This document shows positions 47,200 through 56,998 of a stretch of 64,000 bases of DNA, in pieces. Source of the DNA: Adiantum capillus-veneris (Eukaryota; Streptophyta; Polypodiopsida; Polypodiales; Pteridaceae). The translations under genes and the position numbers were made by a program. The stretch lies in assembly GCA_014529385.2 (NCBI GenBank), contig CM043969.1, positions 68,289,676 to 68,353,675 of the forward strand, in the 5' to 3' direction. The notes beneath the pieces are model-generated. The model saw nothing but the letters and a program-made list of their open reading frames with translations, was not told the DNA's origin and ran no database searches. Within the stretch, counting starts at the first letter, position 1. Every line of letters starts with the position of its first letter.

Positions 47200-47884
47200 A
47201 GAAGGGGGTGAAAGTTCAGGAGTGGGTTGGTGGTGACTTGGGCTCCTCAGGGCTTGGCATGGGGGACTTGGCAGGGGTTGGTGCTTTGGGCTCCTGAGGA
47301 GTGGCTGGCTTGGGTGACTTGGCAACCTTCTTTGGCAAGATGAATGGTAGCTTGAAAGATGAGCTAGGTGCCTCCCCCTTATTGTTCTTAGCTGTACAAC
47401 GCTTTTGAACCTTGAATTTAAATGGTGAGTGGAATGGATGGCCCTTTGTATCTGCTCTTTTTTTTGCAGGGCTCTTCTTCTTGGTGGGACTCTTCCCCTT
47501 GGCAGGGATCATCTTCTTGGTGGGACTCTTCCCCTTGGCAGGAATCTTCTTGGCATGGCTCTTCTTTGTAGGACTCTTCTTCTTGTGATCCTTTTTCTTT
47601 GTATGGATCTTCTTTGCAGGACTCCTCTTCTTGGGATCCATTTTCTTTGCATCCAAACCCTTGGTGGCTCTACCTTTCTTTGGTGGCAAAGGAGATTCTG
47701 GATCATTTGGGTTTATTGATCTTTCCAAAACCATAGAAACAACCTTCTCTCTCACCCACGTGACCCAAGACTTTGGATAGTCATGCAACTGAAACAAATA
47801 GAAAAAGGAATTAAAGGGCATGAGTACATACATACATAGTTAAGAAATCAAAATAAATCAATGGCACATGAGATACACACTTAC

Positions 47885-48229
47885 AGTGAGTGTAGTCATT
47901 TTGCACCTTGACTCAAGATATCTCCATGCATTGGCAAGCACCCTCCATCCACAAGATGTTGAGTCTGTTTGTAAAGGCACTTTTTGATTGTAGTACTTGA
48001 AACCTTCCATATTGTAATCCTTATTTGTGGTACTCAGGCGACCAACAATAATTTTGGCAGCACTGCAAGAAGACATCAATCAAAAAGCTACTAATAGAAA
48101 ACAATGGGCCATCAAGCATAGATCATACTTCATACTTACAGTTTACTTCTCCCATGGATACTTGACAATGAATTCATAAATATAATATCTTTCTCCAAAA
48201 GATTGAAGATAGTAAGACTCCAATGTCCT
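47885..48229 (-). other. gene 2 exons with Ulp1 catalytic motifs
   Basis: Exon 48229-48140 carries the GHW histidine and the MNS position of the usual Asp. A 77-bp GTAAGT...GCAG intron follows. Exon 48062-47885 has the PLQ glutamine and SCGW cysteine. The intron joins in phase (2/1), and a 96-bp intron with GTAAGT and TTTCAG ends leads to the Lys-rich exon in phase 0. Confidence 0.75.
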
Positions 48230-48525
48230 CTACAAAAAATAACAATTAGCTAGGAATACCACAAAATGTTAAAAATAACATGTTAGGAGTTAAGATTTAC
48301 CATTCAACATAGGGGTATATTGTGTAATTGCAGGTCAACATGTTAAAATCTCCAAAAAAACTTGAAAGGATTTCTTACTTGTTAAAAAGGCAATGTGTCA
48401 CTAGAGGATCAAGTATGGAAATTTGCATAGCTATAGCCTCTGGAAGCTCCCTCATAAGACACACCCCCCAATGAGGCCCTTGTGCCTGCACATGCACTAA
48501 TAATTAGCAAAGGGGCAACACATAC

Positions 48526-49064
48526 CTGAGACAGATAAAGAGCACAGTATCACCAAGCTCAATGTTGGGGTTTACAAGCATACTTGTGTCTTGAGGGAAT
48601 ATGTCCATGTACACCTCATCATCTCCAAACAAGGAGACATCCACCACCATTTGTCCTGTAACTTTTTCATAAAGGAGAGAGTTGGATGCTCTTAAAAATT
48701 TTTCTTGCTCTGTAAGGATAGCATCCTCTCATATCATGTCTTGCTCCCTCTCAACCTCCTTTCTTGCTTTGATATCCTGGGCCTTTCTTGTCTCTTACTC
48801 ATGTGTAACATCCTCAATGACAACCCATGAATCTTTCTGCTGCCTGGAAGGGGGGATATTTAAAATTTGGAAGGCTTTAAGATCCTCACTAGGAATAAGC
48901 TCAAAAGCCTTATCAAACTTGTACCTCAGCCTTGACACAAGCACAAAATCTTTGCTCATAAGTGTGACCCTGTGAGCAAATGCAGTTGCAATGTAGCTAT
49001 CATTCATAAAGTCTATGAGAAAATCCTCGGCAGCTTCTTGAAGGCACATCAAGGCTTGAGATTG
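48526..49064 (-). other. gene 2 exon 2: H3 alpha-2/alpha-3, linker and Ulp1 entry
   Basis: One 539-nt frame covers H3 alpha-2, loop and alpha-3 (to about residue 55 of the exon), then KFDKAFELIPSEDL, a coiled-coil-like linker (RKEVEREQD) and ELGDTVLFICL. It ends at a perfect donor CAG|GTATGT (48525). The single frame is the main evidence that H3 and the peptidase belong to one gene; two stops interrupt it. Confidence 0.75.
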
Positions 49065-49101
49065 CTACTGAAACAAAAGTTTTGATATTCATCATGCTCA
49101 C

Positions 49102-49332
49102 AAGTCTATCTGATATCTCTTTGACAACTCTCATGAAAGGTAGCTTTGGAATCAGTAGACAAGTAGACTTTTGTGCTTTTCTTATTTCCCTTAAAGATTT
49201 GACTTGATAATTCAACCTTTTTCTAGTAGTAGGCCTCTGACGAGGTTGTGGAGGTGGTTTCTCTGAATCATCTTTCTCTGGATCTTTTGGGGCTTGGTAG
49301 ACTTTTCTTGCAGTCTGTTTCGTCCTCGCCAT
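49102..49332 (-). other. gene 2 exon 1: histone H3 tail, alpha-N and alpha-1 region
   Basis: 77 codons. Tail residues A1-R2-T3-K4-Q5-T6-A7-R8-K9 are canonical, then a Pro/Lys/Glu-rich segment replaces the usual tail, and LREIRKAQKST plus KLPFMRVVKEI match H3 alpha-N/alpha-1. The next bases GTGAGC could be a splice donor. Confidence 0.8.
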
Positions 49333-49351
49333 TTGAGTCAAAAATTACAAA

Positions 49352-49740
49352 ACACCGCACGATGCGATACAGGGGCAACCCACAGTCTAGACCATCCCGC
49401 TATGGCGTCATATGTGAAAATACTGGGGTTGGTAGCGCGTGGCGTGGAAAAATGGAAATACACCGGAAGATGCAATAGGTGGGCCACCCACAGTCTAGGA
49501 CATGTCGCTATCGTGTCGTTTGTGTAGATGCTGAGCAACAAAGAGTGGCGCGGAAACATAAACCAAACCTGCATAACGTGATAGGTGGGTCACCCAGAGT
49601 CTAGAACTTGTCTGTATCGCGTTGTATGTGAAGCTGTTGAGCTTGGCAGGGAATCATAGAAGGACACCGCATGACGTGAAAGGAGGGACACCCAAAGTCT
49701 AGAAGACCTCCCTATCACGTCATATAGGATAGAAATAAGA
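49352..49740. repeat. ~100-bp minisatellite, four copies, in the gene 2/gene 3 divergent promoter region
   Basis: Copies begin at 49352, 49460, 49567 and 49664. Shared elements are ACACCGCAYGAYGYGATA, GGTGGGYCACCCA and CAGTCTAGAAC. The array lies directly upstream of the minus-strand H3-Ulp1 start (49332). The CAYGAYGCGA core recurs toward gene 3 at about 49857, 50063, 50154 and 50240. Candidate roles are shared promoter elements or transposase-binding sites. Confidence 0.75.
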
Positions 49741-50013
49741 AGCACTCCGGAAGTGCAAAAAATTGGGCAGGGAGGGGGTGTGCGGGTCGATGGAAAGATG
49801 CCGGAGGAAAGAGATAAGACTGGCAGAAAGGGGATGTGCGGGTCATTTAGAAGGTACGACATGACGCGAATGTGTGGTTTGGGGGAAGGTGAAAAATGAT
49901 CACGTGAGAGAGGCTTTTATACAACCGATCATCCGTACAATGACCGCTGGAAGCATGTCACGTGGCACGTGTGCATGGATGACATGTGTCCATAACGGTT
50001 ATTTTTGGCACCT

Positions 50014-50020
50014 TATATAA
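50014..50020 (+). promoter_or_regulatory. TATA box of transposon gene 3
   Basis: TATATAA in CACCTTATATAAAGC, about 375 bp upstream of the ATG at 50392. The leader between them contains two further CACACGAYGSGA motifs. Confidence 0.6.
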
Positions 50021-50391
50021 AGCTTGATCTCGACTTTTGTTGGTGTTGTACTTTTATTGTTCCCACACGACGGGAGAATTTCCTTTGTTTTACTTCTCTC
50101 TCCACTCTACCACGTTGTCTTGGTCTCTCAAGGTCTCTTCATCTCTTGGTTTCACACGATGCGAGGGTACCCGTTTGCAAACTCTCGGTGGGGCCTCTAT
50201 CGCTTGGTTCGGGCTTCTCCCCACTCCACTAGATAGTTCTCGCACGACGCGACTGGAACGCTTTGCACGTTGTGGAACATACCCCTATCGCTTCGTTTGG
50301 GCTGCTCTCTCCATCACTTTGGTCCAGCGCGTCCTTGTTGACCTTCACCCTCTGCCTAGCTTCATCAATTTGGTTTTTTTTAAACCAAACC

Positions 50392-52000
50392 ATGAACAAA
50401 GGTTGGGAGGAGATTTTAGAGGAGAGTCCAAGTGAGAAGCTCTTGGTTGCTGTGATGGATGGTGGTGACATGGAAGTGTACACCAAAGCATATGAAATAT
50501 TCAACCCTTTGTTTGATCTTGCAATTATGCTAGACAATTTGAAGGACTTTTTGTCAGAAGAATTCAAAGAGTTTGAAGAGGCAATTGAAGGCAAGTGTTT
50601 AGTTTTAGATGGGAAGACTTATTGCCATCTAACCAAATTTAATACCAACTCAATTGAGAAAGGCAAAGTAACAAGGAGGTTTGGAAGATTTTCTAAGAAG
50701 ACTTCCTTTGTTTGTCCACTTGCCATTTCTTGTCAATTACATTCAAAGCCTTGCAACCTTGTTCCAAAAGAAGTTGTCTTTCTTTTCTTTTTGTTCCTCA
50801 AAGCTAACATGCAAGGCAAAGCTGATGAAGTGAAAGATACAGATGAAGAGGTAACAAATAAAAATGTTTCCACAGTTTTGCAACTTGAGAAAAGTGAAAT
50901 TCTAGAAGAGGAGGAAATTGATGTTGCAGCTGAGGAGTAGGAGAGTGCAAATTTTGATGTGGCTCAATTTAGAGCTAGTACTGTCATTGATGAGCCAACA
51001 GAGGAGGTAGAGGTGTCTGAGGCTTCCCTTATTGTTCCAAACCTTCCCTATTTCTATATCAATGGAAAAGAGTATATCACTCTCCATCATATCCAATGTC
51101 TGCTTAATATGAGGGGGGACTACTATATTGCAACCATTTTTGAAGCTTCTGAGGTGGCCAAAGATTATATTGACACAGAAGAAGAGTCAAAAGAGGAGTT
51201 TTTGGCACTTGATCTTCAAACATCCAATAAAGATTTTATTCCTGCTCCTGATGCACTTGCTCTATGCATGAGAAGAGTGGAAGAGGAGAAACCTTCCCTC
51301 AAAGATGAGGATTTTGAGAAGAGACTTGTTGAGCTTGGCATCCAATCTTTTGGCAGAGACTTTAAGCTGGAAAAAATTGGAAAGGAAGTTGACATAAGAG
51401 AGATGACTGGATCATGCAATCTCCTTCAAGAAAAAGTCATTGCCAAGGATGAGTTGCAAAAGGTAGATTTAGTTTCACCTTGATCTCCCTTCTGAAATCT
51501 TTCTTTTTTTTCAAGTTTGTTTTAATTACTCATTATGTCTTGTTTTGCAGATTGAACTCCTTGACAAAGACAATTTTCTTGGGAGAGCTAAAGGCTCGAG
51601 AGGGAAAGCAATAGAGGGCACTTCAAGAAGGGATGCCTCCTCTCTCATGCACTACATGCCTACATTGGATAGTGCCACCTTCTATGCTTTTCACATGCAG
51701 TATTCTGAAGATCCTGAGTTGCCAATATTTGCCCTGAAGATATTGTCACGGTTATTAGGGTAGATTCCCCTTCAAATCAATGCAAACAAGATCATGCTAC
51801 TTGAGAGAGCTGCAGCACTTAGGATATTTGGATATGCTGCAGGATTCAATGCCTCAAGAGTAGGATACTTTCTTTGCTACTCTAGCTATGCAGTAGCAGC
51901 TGAGGAGAAAAATTTTAACCTTTTTGGGGGCTATAAAAGAAGAAATTTTTTGAGATATAGGGGTGACATGCCTAGAGATATGAAAAAAATAAAAAACTGA
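50392..52000 (+). pseudogene. transposon gene 3: unknown acidic two-exon protein with two stops
   Basis: The frame starts at ATG 50392 (MNKGWEEILEESPSEKLLV) and is open to 51462 except TAG 50938-50940. An 88-bp intron (51463-51550, GTAGAT to TTTTGCAG) joins in phase 0 to exon 2, open from 51551 to TGA 51998-52000 except TAG 51761-51763. The protein would be about 500 residues, rich in Glu and Lys, with predicted helical stretches (FEEAIEGKCLVLDGKTYCHL, LPYFYINGKEYITLHHIQCL). No known domain is recognised. It is transcribed divergently from gene 2 and converges on the transposase gene 76 bp away. Both stops are single changes from Gln codons, but the original residues are not known. Confidence 0.6.
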
Positions 52001-52076
52001 TGTAAATTTGACAATTTTTTGCACCAAAATATCTTTTTTGAATTTGGATCTCTTTAGAAAGATTCGGTACAAAGTT

Positions 52077-54415
52077 TCAAAGTGAAGCATTAATCTCTAT
52101 CTGTGGTTGAGCAGCATGGTTGTTTGATCTCATATGTTGTAATTGCCTCCTATAGAACCAATTGAATAATTCCTTTAGTGCATTGCTCCTTCTTTGTCCC
52201 CCTCCCTTTCTCGTACATTTGAAACAAGAATTCCTCGCTTGATAGTGAGATTTTTCCATTCCCTGAGTATTCCATGTTGCAAGGGGTCCTTGTTTTGCAA
52301 AATATGGTCCATGCAGGTACAAAATATGCTTTTTTTTTAATAAAGTTAGTTGAACTCAATAGGATGCAATGTAAAATACTATCCAGACTTGAGAAAGTAC
52401 TTGAATACTCACCAAGTAATATGCGATGTCTTTTGCTCCCCAAGCATCTGTAATAGCAGTTATTAAAAGCTTTATTGTCTTTTTAAAATCATTTGCATAA
52501 GTAGCAGAGCTAACTTATTGTCTCAAAACTTTCAAAAAATTGTCGAGCTTCTTCCACACTTCCATGCGTTTTTTGGCTACATCTGGTCTACTTTTGACAT
52601 TGATTGTTATTACACAAAGATCCTTCCAGCAGTTCCACATAGCATCAACTTGTTTGTTGTCATGGTTGCTTAAGAATATTCTGGCTTTTGCGCCACCCAT
52701 TGAAACATCTTGCAAAACATCACCCGTTTCTTTTGAAAGAGTAGGATCTTTTTTTAGATGCACTTGACCACCATGAAAACCCATTTGAGAGAGCAAAGCC
52801 TCGCATTTCTCTATGCACTCATTTGCAAGTTTACTTGGCTTAATAGAATATGCATAATCAAGATGGATTCAAAGCAATTTGTCCAAGATTCTAATCTCTG
52901 CATGCATTGTACATATATGTACATTTTTTAAATCTATTGTTAGAATGGATCCCAAATCATAGAAGATGATGGGTAGTCGATAACGTTCACACTATTTCTC
53001 GATGGTGGTTTTCCAACCTTGTGTTTTGCAAGCCATCCTTTTGTTCCAGTGCTTGCCATGCAATATAGACATGGATACTTGGTATTGGCACCTCCACATA
53101 CACCAACCATGCACTTTAATGCTTTTAGGTCGGCACTCAAGAGCCATTCTACAAAAAAGTCACCCATGCCATCTACATAGAGTTTTTCACCTGCATTTTG
53201 GTCCTATATAACAGAAGGGATATCGGTTTGCAAAAAGAGCCATTTCAATGTATCGTGATTTTCTACTGGTATTTGAGCTGCTCCGATCCACCAAAGCTCC
53301 ATTTCTGATTGAGTTTTGTGTTATGGGGAATCAAGCTTACCTTAGCTATAGTTCAGTGCTCTATTCATTAGGGATATGGATACTCTTTCCATTTTTTGAC
53401 ATTTTTGAATTTGAGCTTCATCCAATTTCATAACAAATATAATTTTTCCTTCACAATCTACTTCTTGCATATTATAGTATCTCACGATAGCAAATTGAAC
53501 ATTTTTTATACTCATCCAAATGTTATTAAAAACATTATACTCACAAGAAGAATTTTTTTCTGTTTTTCATATGGCATCGTTCCTTTCATATGATAGCACT
53601 CTCCAAAATGTTCGGGTATTTCTTCGTTTAACAAAGTCCTAACTTTCCCAACATTGTGAGGCCTAGGCAACCCAAAAGCTTTAATCTTGTAATACTTTAA
53701 AACTTAAAACCAGGTTTTAGAGATGGCCCTGTAACCCCTTCTACTCACCCCCACTGTGTCACAAACTTCTTGCATTTGAGAAGGTTGGACCAGTAAACCC
53801 ATATCTTTTAGTAAATTTTGAAATACCAATTTCTTCTGAGTTTGATTTTCAAGAAGTTTCAAAATATCACTTTTGTCATTACCTCATTCAAAAATCTCAC
53901 CCTTTCTTGAACATTGGATATATCAAATCCTAAAAGACTAATCACATGTTCTCTGGTAATCTTTAATCTTTTTTTTCTTTGTCCAGAACCTTCTGTTAAT
54001 TTTACTACATCTCTCATTCATTTTACTCGTGCTCTTAATCCTTTTGGAGTTTCTTTTAAAGTCTGAAGCTGGTGATTTTCTTGTTTTAGAGATGCTATTT
54101 GGTTTTCAAGTTCTAAAATTCTTGTTGCATTTGAAGACAAAACATTTTTGAGATATTGAATGTAATGTGTATGATCAATGTGTAAATGAGATAGCTTAGA
54201 ACTATATCCTAGTAAGCCATCAACCCCATCACCAAAAAATATCATCAAATCATGAGGTGTGTGAAAAGATGGATACCTTCCAATGCTAGGATCCGGTGGA
54301 TACAAGCTCCCATTTGTCCATACATCAATGTGTTTCTTTCCCTCGTTGCGAAGTTGTTGTGCTTCATTTGCAGTTGTAACTGGTTTTTGATAGACACTCT
54401 GCGTAGTAGCATATT
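52077..54415 (-). pseudogene. transposon gene 4: DDE-type transposase-like protein
   Basis: Minus-strand pieces in order: VTTANEAQQLRNEGKKHIDV and PPDPSIGRYPSFHT (54.4-54.2 kb), a coiled coil (ILELENQIASLKQENHQLQ), LLENQTQKKLVFQNLLKDMG and GYRAISKTWF then stop 53704-53706, then IKAFGLPRPHNVGKV. After an intron comes DFFVEWLLSADLKALKCMVG with KYPCLYC (about 53100), MWNCWKDLCVI, and finally LHGPYFAKQGPLATWNTQGM-EKS-HYQ (about 52270). The D-L-K...P-C-x2-C and Q-G-x-E-K motifs mark a widespread family of transposase-derived proteins; the Asp and Glu are likely catalytic. Exon joins are approximate, several stops occur, and the start codon is not fixed. It lies about 400 bp inside the right inverted end, as expected for a transposase. 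Confidence 0.6.
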
Positions 54416-54825
54416 ATTGGCTTAGCTTAATGTTTAAGTGAAACTTGTGGTTATTACTAATGGAAGATGTATTAGTTATTGTAAGTAATGAACACATAGA
54501 AAGTATAATGGAAATAACGTAGCAGCAGAACAAGGTGCATCAGAGAACAAGACATAAAGCTCGCGAAAGGTTAGAGAAAAAAGAGAGATTGAGTGATTCA
54601 AAAGTGGAAACAACTATTTGCCACCAAGTGAAGTAAATGAGAACAAATTTCGAGGTGAGCCGCAAAGGAATGTGAAGAAAATGATATCTTTTTGAATATT
54701 TAGAGATATGAAACTAGATATGCTTTAGATTGCATAGATATGCTTTAAATGACCAAAACGGAAAAATTTGGAGCCTTTTTGACCATAAACGACTCTGCTA
54801 ATTAGTAAGTTAACCAATTCCTTAC

Positions 54826-54858
54826 ACAGCCCTTTTTGAGTCATTTTTGGCCCTAATG
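54826..54858 (-). repeat. right terminal inverted repeat of the DNA transposon
   Basis: The plus strand reads ACAGCCCTTTTTGAGTC and ends GGCCCTAATG. Its reverse complement matches the left end at 31 of 33 positions. Confidence 0.75.
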
Positions 54859-55039
54859 TCATACAAGATTGGCGCGGCTAGCTCGTATCAACCCATGGAG
54901 AAAATTTCAATTTCTTCTCCCGAATCCACACACACACACCAGAATCATCTCAAGGGTGCATCCTCTCTCTCCTGCTATTACATATGCATCCCTTGTCAGT
55001 GTGCTTCAACGCTAGGTAGAGGAGATACAACAACAACTC

Positions 55040-55348
55040 ATGGAGTTGCGTGCCACACAAGTCCCATTTTCACCCATAGCCATGAGAACTTTGACTCTTC
55101 AGCTCCACACCGATCCCTTCAAAGGGAAGAGGAAAGAATATGAAGAGACTGTCCTTGATTTATGGAGGGCAAAATGGGCTGCGTACTTTGATTTGTATCA
55201 CTTCACTGATGCCCAACGCATTGGTTTGATACAATTTTTGTTGCACATCAAGGCCATTGTATGGTGGGCCGCGTTATATATATGGAAAGTGGAGCTCTAC
55301 CACATTCTTTCTATTTCGAAGTTCAAGTATTATCTATTTTTGACATAA
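55040..55348 (+). pseudogene. gypsy gag fragment
   Basis: The frame shows FKGKRKEYEETVLDLWRAKW then AYFDLYHFTDAQRIGLIQFL and KAIVWWAAL. This is the capsid-like gag pattern (YFDLYxFTDAQ...WW). It is about 100 codons and ends without a nucleocapsid. It lies just outside the right inverted end of the DNA transposon. Confidence 0.55.
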
Positions 55349-55758
55349 ACGGTAGGGGGAGACTCGAGAGAGTAGGTATATACAAAGAGAGTAGAGGTGG
55401 AATAGATAGAGATGGAAGGAGATCCTTTAATGAAGATGAAACAGAGGAGAAGTATGGAATGGGAGGGGACTTGAGAGCTTGTAAGAGATCTTAAAGAAGA
55501 GAGAGAGCTTATATATTTTTAAATCCCTGATTGTGTATATTTTGATTCATTGTAGGAGTAGAGAAGAGAAGCACGTGTTGTAGGAGAAATATGTTGAAGT
55601 TTATTATTAAGAGAGACAACTTTTACATTTCAAACATTAAAGTTTATCATCCTTCTTTTGCTTTTCAGGTTTTTCAAAGCACTTATTCCTCGTATTCATA
55701 AATAGTGTGTGGTCTTCTTGCTTGAAGCTTGTGAAGGGACGCTTCAATGGACACGACG
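55349..55758. other. purine-rich sequence, no gene recognised
   Basis: AG-rich sequence to about 55500, then AT-rich to the start of the inverted repeat. Confidence 0.4.
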
Positions 55759-56998
55759 TCACATTGTGACGTAGATGATCTTGTAATCATCGTGTATGCG
55801 TGGTTTGATTTTTGTGCTCCGGCATCAAGAGATGAGAATATTCTTCATCATAACTTTCCAAGTTAGTACTACCTCTAGCCATAGTTTGGACAAGATTGCA
55901 CCAAGCTTGTCACGAAGCTATGCACGAATGCTCGTGATGTTGAAAAGTGGGGACAAAATAGATAAATACTGGTCTCCTATGAAAGAGAATAAGGTTTAGT
56001 AGAAGGGCATAATGACATCCTTGCAACTTGAACAACCTGCCATTAGCTCAATAAATCGGAGATTGTCTGATTCATTCCTGTTGATTAACAAAGTTGAGAG
56101 TGCAATCATGAAGACGTGACAGTTTGTGAATGTTGTTAATCTAGAGATGTGTGACTCTGCCAAATGGGTAAAGCTAGCAGCACCTAGATCCACCACTGTG
56201 CATGAGTTTGCAAGTATGGTTCGGCCAAAGTTTCTTAAGTTTTTGAGGATTGCCACAAAAGCTTAACAGCAAAGGGAAGTGGAGGACATGAACTCGGTGA
56301 AAGTGATGGGATGGGCTGGTTTCAGATATTCAAGAGCAATTGCGATGTTTGTTGCTTGTATTTTTTCTAAGATGACAAAAAATATAAGCGACAAACATTG
56401 CAATTGCTCTTGACTTTCCGGAACCAACCCATCTAATCACTTTCACTGATTTTATGTCCTCCACTTTCCTCTACTATCAAGATTTTGTGACAGTTCTCAA
56501 AAACTTCAGAAACTTTGGGCAACCCATAACTTTAAACTCATATACAATGGTAAATTTAAGCACTGCTAGGTTCACCGATGTGACATGCCACACAATATCT
56601 CTATATTAATAACACTCACAAGCTGTCGTATCTTGACTGCACTGTCAACTTTGCTAATCAACAGGAATGGATCAGACAATCTTCGATTTATTGATCCAAT
56701 GACAGGTTGCTGAAGTTGCAAGTAATTCATTACACCCTTCTCCAAAACCTTCTCCTCTTTCAAACAAAACACTAGTAATTATCAATTTTATCCCACCTTT
56801 CGACATCACAAGCATCCGTGTATAGCTTTGTGACAAACTTTGTGCAATTTTGTCCAAAACATGCTCCAAGGTAGTATCAACTTGGAAAGTTACGACAGTC
56901 ATCAAGTCATGAAGTACATTCTCATTTCTTGATGTCAAAGCATGAAAATCAAACCACACATACATACGATTGCAAGATCATCTGCACCACAATGTGTG
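55759..56998. repeat. 1.24-kb near-palindrome with ~600-bp arms
   Basis: Left arm about 55759-56360 and right arm about 56375-56998 are reverse complements with about 80-85 percent identity by eye. Matching blocks occur along the whole length: GATGATCTTG outside, GAATATTCTTCAT and GTCACRAAGCTATRCACG, TTGTCTGATYCATTCCTGTT, and AAGAGCAATTGC near the centre (about 56365). The right arm carries the more open version of a protein fragment (minus strand 56672-56965: VTFQVDTTLEHVLDKIAQSL). The transcript would fold into a long hairpin. Confidence 0.85.
56672..56965 (-). pseudogene. gene fragment carried in the inverted repeat
   Basis: A 97-codon open frame on the minus strand (MYVWFDFHALTSRNENVLHD). 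A diverged version is present in the opposite arm on the plus strand. No domain is recognised. It is probably part of a duplicated gene or transposon exon, not a functional gene. Confidence 0.4.

Larger units (their letters stand above)
47216..49332 (-). pseudogene. transposon gene 2: divergent histone H3 fused to a Ulp1/C48 peptidase-like domain and Lys-rich tail
   Basis: The ATG at 49332 opens MARTKQTARK, identical to the canonical H3 tail start. H3 helices follow: SLREIRKAQKSTCLLIPKLP, then (49064 on) QSQALMCLQEAAEDFLIDF and AHRVTLMSKDF. QEAAED resembles CENP-A/CenH3. The same frame continues past H3 through a charged linker into the Ulp1 region, broken by TAA 48795-48797 and TGA 48729-48731. 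Later exons (48229-48140, 48062-47885, 47788-47216) join in phase. They give GHWSLTIFNLLEKD, IFMNSLSS (Asn where Asp is usual), and VPLQTDSTSCGW with the Gln and Cys expected of C48 peptidases. The last exon has repeated SPTKK/SPAKK, like an H1 tail. Ulp1 enzymes cleave or remove SUMO. The H3 halves are separated by 37 nt with GTGAGC...TAG ends: a tiny intron or a damaged one. The junctions near 48485 and 48300 are not resolved. Broken in this copy. Confidence 0.72.
32382..54858. mobile_element. large multi-gene DNA transposon with 33-bp inverted ends (holding nested retrotransposons)
   Basis: Two sequences with the core AGGGCCAAAAAYGACTCAAA face each other at 32382-32414 and 54826-54858, matching at 31 of 33 positions. 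Similarity stops outside CATTAGGG on both sides. Between them lie a transposase-like gene and three further genes, plus a 9-kb gypsy and a 3.8-kb copia insertion. Subtracting the insertions leaves about 9.6 kb. I found no clear target-site duplication. A single element is an inference from the inverted ends, the transposase-like gene next to the right end, and the shared compact intron style of the genes. Superfamily is not assigned; the transposase motifs and a Ulp1 companion suggest a KDZ-like or related group, with low certainty. Confidence 0.65.

Noticed and set aside
47429-47719. Plus-strand frame with Leu/Gly/Arg repeats
   Set aside because: Complement of the repeated SPxKK coding exon of gene 2.
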